From contig NVVR01000005.1 in assembly GCA_002733415.1 (NCBI GenBank), positions 1 through 64,000 of the forward strand: a DNA stretch of 64,000 bases, in the 5' to 3' direction. Positions 61,772 through 64,000 of this stretch are shown in pieces (within the stretch, counting starts at the first letter, position 1; each line of letters opens with the position of its first letter). Source of the stretch: Kordia sp. Lineage in GTDB: Bacteria > Bacteroidota > Bacteroidia > Flavobacteriales > Flavobacteriaceae. The notes under the pieces were generated by a model that searched no databases, had not been told where the DNA came from, and worked only from the letters and a program-made list of their open reading frames with translations. The position numbers and the translations under genes were made by a program.

Positions 61772-62263
61772 CTAACGAACTGATATTATTTTCTTCATAG
61801 TACTCTTGTCTTCTGAAGTAATCCGAACAAAATACACCTGATTTGCAAACATTTTATGATTTAAATCTAAAGTAGTTACTTTATGATAATAAACATCTTT
61901 ATCTACAACTGTTTTCACTAATCTTCCTCTAATATCAAATACTTGAATTTTAGCTATTAATCCATTTTCTATTTCGTATTTAATTCTCACGTTATCTACA
62001 AATGGTACTGGATAAATTGAAAATATTGGCTTATCTTCCGTCAATCCAGCTACTACTTTATCATAATCTGTTTCTGACAATAAAACTCTACATTCATCAA
62101 ACCCTCTATTAATTGCATCCACCGCTTCAGTAATACTAGAATAAGGTAAGCTTCCAATATTATGACCCCCTAAGGCGTCATTAGCTAAATCAAATAAGCC
62201 TTGAACAGTATTTAAATTATTAGCTTCTAGTAGTGAAATTACATCTTCAGGAATCTTAAACAT
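61772..62263 (-). CDS. C-terminal fragment of the SprB-repeat adhesin with T9SS sorting domain
   Basis: This is the downstream piece of the adhesin frame. Residues 1-75 (from MFKIPEDVISLLEANN) are the conserved region that, in intact relatives, precedes the sorting domain; the last 85 residues (SIYPVPFVDNVRIKYEIENG to KIISVR) form the T9SS type A sorting domain. The frame is open upstream to 62335 without ATG and is in phase with the big fragment, separated only by the TAA at 62336-62338. It lacks a signal peptide, so alone it could not reach the surface. It is almost certainly part of one broken gene. Confidence 0.6.
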   Translation of the reverse strand: MFKIPEDVISLLEANNLNTVQGLFDLANDALGGHNIGSLPYSSITEAVDAINRGFDECRVLLSETDYDKVVAGLTEDKPIFSIYPVPFVDNVRIKYEIENGLIAKIQVFDIRGRLVKTVVDKDVYYHKVTTLDLNHKMFANQVYFVRITSEDKSTMKKIISVR

Positions 62264-62335
62264 TTGAACAGAGTTTTCACTATATATTTCAGATCCACAC
62301 TCTACAATAGCTGCTGTATAGAATGTTTTTTTTAA

Positions 62336-63814
62336 TTAATACATACTTAATACTCCTCCTACATGTAAATTAAAATACAATGTCATTGTTTGACTCAATA
62401 AGTTATTTTTAATCTTACCTCTTCTTGGTCCTTTATCAACTAATGGAACATTATTCCACGTTACCATTAGGCCATATGCCGTATACCCTAATAATTTATT
62501 TGAAGGACCTCCTCCAGGCAACATTTTAAATATTTTATCGTCTTGAACATCGCTTAATTTTAATCTGAAATATTTATCAGTATTCTTATCTCCGAAATCA
62601 AAATGATCTCCAGAAGCTTTTAATGCTCCTAACATTATATGTTTGGCATTTACTCGTTGGTTATCAGGTATGCATGCTAATCCTCCTTGGTTACCATAGA
62701 ATCCTTGAGTATAACTACAAGATGCACTCGGTTCATTTGGATCTGGCTGAGTTATTTCAATATTACAAGTGGTATAACATCCTGAACTATCGGTTACGAT
62801 TACTGCATAAGTCTGTGCAGATAATCCTGTTACATGAGCTGTTGTTACTCCACCTGTACTCCATAGATACTCATAAGGTGCAGTTCCACCACTTGGTATT
62901 ACTGTTGCTTCACCATCACTTCCTCCATTAGTACTTACCGGGCTATCCTCTGTTATATCACAACTCAACATTCCAGGCTCACCAATTGTCACTTCTTCAT
63001 CTGCGGTACAACCATTAGCATCTGCCACTACTACACTATACGTTCCAGCTGATAAATCACTTAAATCTTCACTTACTTCTCCATTACTCCATATATAGGT
63101 ATATGGAGTAATTCCACCACTTACTGTTAAATTAATTCCCCCATCAGAACTACCATAACAACTACAACCTGTAGTAGCTCCCTCAGCTTCTGCGGATGCA
63201 TCTAACTTTGATCGTTCACTTATTGACACATTACATTGTGTTGAAACATCTGCGGAATCCGTTACAGTTACTGTATGTGATCCAGCATTTAGATTTTCAG
63301 CTTTCTGTGTGTTCTCATTATTATCCCATAAATATTTATATGGCGGTAATCCTCCTTCTGCAGTTACTGTTGCGGATCCGTCATCTCCATCATAACAGGT
63401 TATTTCACTATCTTGAGAAACTGTACAACTTAATTGATTTGGGTCTGGTTCCGTTATTACAACATCACAAGTGGTATAACACCCTGTACTATCGGTAACG
63501 GCTACTGCATAACTACCTGCTGACAATCCTGTTACATGAGCTGTTGTTGCTCCTCCTGGACTCCATGAGTAGCTATAAGGTACAGTTCCACCACTTGGTG
63601 TTATTGTTGCAACTCCATCACTTCCTCCATTAGTACTTACTGGGCTATCCTCTGTTATATCACAACTCAACATTCCAGGCTCACCAATTGTCACCTCTTC
63701 ATCTGCGGCACAACCATTATCTCCTGTAACGGTTACCATATATACTCCTGCAGGCAAATCATTTATGCTTAATGTATTACCAATACTCACTCCTAGATTA
63801 TTGGTTTTTCCCAA
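62336..63814 (-). CDS. SprB-repeat fragment of a surface adhesin (interrupted gene)
   Basis: The 492 residues are five SprB-type repeats (about 75 residues each: SDGVATITPSGGTVPYSYSW, then GLSAGSYAVAVTDSTGCYTTC and similar), ending in a globular region with SYTQGFYGNQGG and a stop right after VLSMY. Giant SprB-like proteins run over the surface during gliding and are secreted by T9SS. The TTG at 63814 is not a real start: the reading frame is entered by a frameshift (see pseudogene entry). The stop TAA (62336-62338) cuts it off from its sorting domain. Confidence 0.6.
   Translation of the reverse strand: MGKTNNLGVSIGNTLSINDLPAGVYMVTVTGDNGCAADEEVTIGEPGMLSCDITEDSPVSTNGGSDGVATITPSGGTVPYSYSWSPGGATTAHVTGLSAGSYAVAVTDSTGCYTTCDVVITEPDPNQLSCTVSQDSEITCYDGDDGSATVTAEGGLPPYKYLWDNNENTQKAENLNAGSHTVTVTDSADVSTQCNVSISERSKLDASAEAEGATTGCSCYGSSDGGINLTVSGGITPYTYIWSNGEVSEDLSDLSAGTYSVVVADANGCTADEEVTIGEPGMLSCDITEDSPVSTNGGSDGEATVIPSGGTAPYEYLWSTGGVTTAHVTGLSAQTYAVIVTDSSGCYTTCNIEITQPDPNEPSASCSYTQGFYGNQGGLACIPDNQRVNAKHIMLGALKASGDHFDFGDKNTDKYFRLKLSDVQDDKIFKMLPGGGPSNKLLGYTAYGLMVTWNNVPLVDKGPRRGKIKNNLLSQTMTLYFNLHVGGVLSMY
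62735..63010. repeat. Internal direct repeat of the adhesin gene (partner at 63437-63712)
   Basis: About 275 bases are repeated with high similarity 702 bases further right (702 is 234 codons), covering complete SprB repeats. Long identical blocks include GGGCTATCCTCTGTTATATC and ACTCAACATTCCAGGCTCAC. The offset is a multiple of three, so the duplication is frame-neutral. Confidence 0.85.
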
Positions 63815-64000
63815 TTATACTGATAAGGAGAAACTCCTCCTGTAGCTAAAACACTAACTGACCCATTACTTCCTTCAAAACATGAAACTGGTGTATTAGA
63901 ACATTCTAAATTAGGCACTTCATCATCTAAAATTATAATCGTAGAACATTCACTACTACAACCATTAGCTAGCTGTTACTGTTAAGGTATATTCTCCAGC

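Larger units (their letters stand above)
61772..64000 (-). pseudogene. Interrupted giant SprB-repeat adhesin gene (3' part in window)
   Basis: Read from the right edge, the frame codes for SprB repeats (AGEYTLTVT, then NGCSSECSTIIILDDEVPN and onward) but is broken in three places. A 7-base GCTAGCT (63967-63973) where six bases are expected shifts the frame between TVT and NGCSS. GGG at 63810-63812, where GGGG would restore the frame, shifts it again. An in-phase TAA at 62336-62338 then separates the repeats from the C-terminal T9SS domain. All other large genes in the window are intact. Three lesions in 1.7 kb suggest a decaying pseudogene, or low-quality sequence in a repeat-rich gene at the window edge. 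The gene continues beyond the window. Confidence 0.7.

Noticed and set aside
62623-63498. Plus-strand open frames of about 100 residues across the adhesin fragment
   Set aside because: They are Leu/His-rich antisense reads of the SprB repeats (Thr/Ser/Gly codons) without motif or promoter.
1-64000. Search for tRNA, rRNA, CRISPR array and intact transposase genes
   Set aside because: No T-loop-like TTCGAATCC pattern within a cloverleaf, no rRNA blocks, no spaced direct repeats and no DDE or tyrosine recombinase frame were recognised by eye; a tRNAscan or Infernal run could still find weak ones.

Overview
The window is chromosomal DNA of a Flavobacteriaceae-type Bacteroidetes, probably marine; the genus is unresolved. 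Evidence: very AT-rich DNA; lipoproteins and secreted proteins with Bacteroidetes-style leaders; a type IX secretion (T9SS) C-terminal sorting domain on a subtilase and on an SprB-repeat adhesin; DUF3857, DUF4468, YwqK and TonB-receptor-like genes; and promoter cores of the form TAnnTTTG. No rRNA, tRNA, CRISPR array, prophage or intact insertion sequence was recognised.

Layout. 0.2-4.9 kb: a lipoprotein followed by a tight operon with DUF350 membrane protein, membrane-anchored spermidine synthase, AdoMet decarboxylase and RCK-gated K+ channel (a polyamine/ion-flux module). 5-10 kb: a DUF3857 transglutaminase-like protein, a large SF1 helicase with a possible nuclease tail and a small lipoprotein. 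10.3-18 kb: mostly housekeeping genes (GNAT, LEA2 lipoprotein, ribD, HAD, EamA, YigZ, thioesterase, dnaA, LMW-PTP, RsmI-like). 18-27 kb: bestrophin channel, purL and a 1184-residue LRR protein. 27-36 kb: fatty-acid degradation: an acyl-CoA synthetase, then a MarR regulator followed by a fadN-fadA-fadE-like operon, with a perfect palindromic operator candidate in front of marR. 36-47 kb: YchJ, DEAD-box helicase, a secreted protein, a mini-LETM1 protein, a barrel/TPR envelope pair and ftsE. 47-56 kb: a surface-polysaccharide locus on mixed strands with four glycosyltransferases, FdtA/FdtB-type 3-amino-sugar enzymes, a Wzx flippase and two acyltransferases. 56-64 kb: DUF4468, FabK/NMO-like enzyme, T9SS subtilase, mnmA, YwqK, and the end of a damaged SprB-repeat adhesin gene.

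The most interesting non-coding signal is a family of about 100-bp intergenic repeats, five recognisable over their length plus one 3'-end-only copy and one tandem 5' fragment. All lie on the + strand and all precede + strand genes. Each is built from up to three small hairpins whose arms change together between copies. Other notable points: a ribD gene whose expected ATG has become ATA next to a TAA stop; heptanucleotide tandem arrays; a 179-bp inverted-repeat-bounded element upstream of ftsE; a candidate structured RNA after fadE; and an adhesin gene broken by one stop codon and two frameshifts.

All calls come from reading the sequence and recalled family knowledge; no database or folding program was run.
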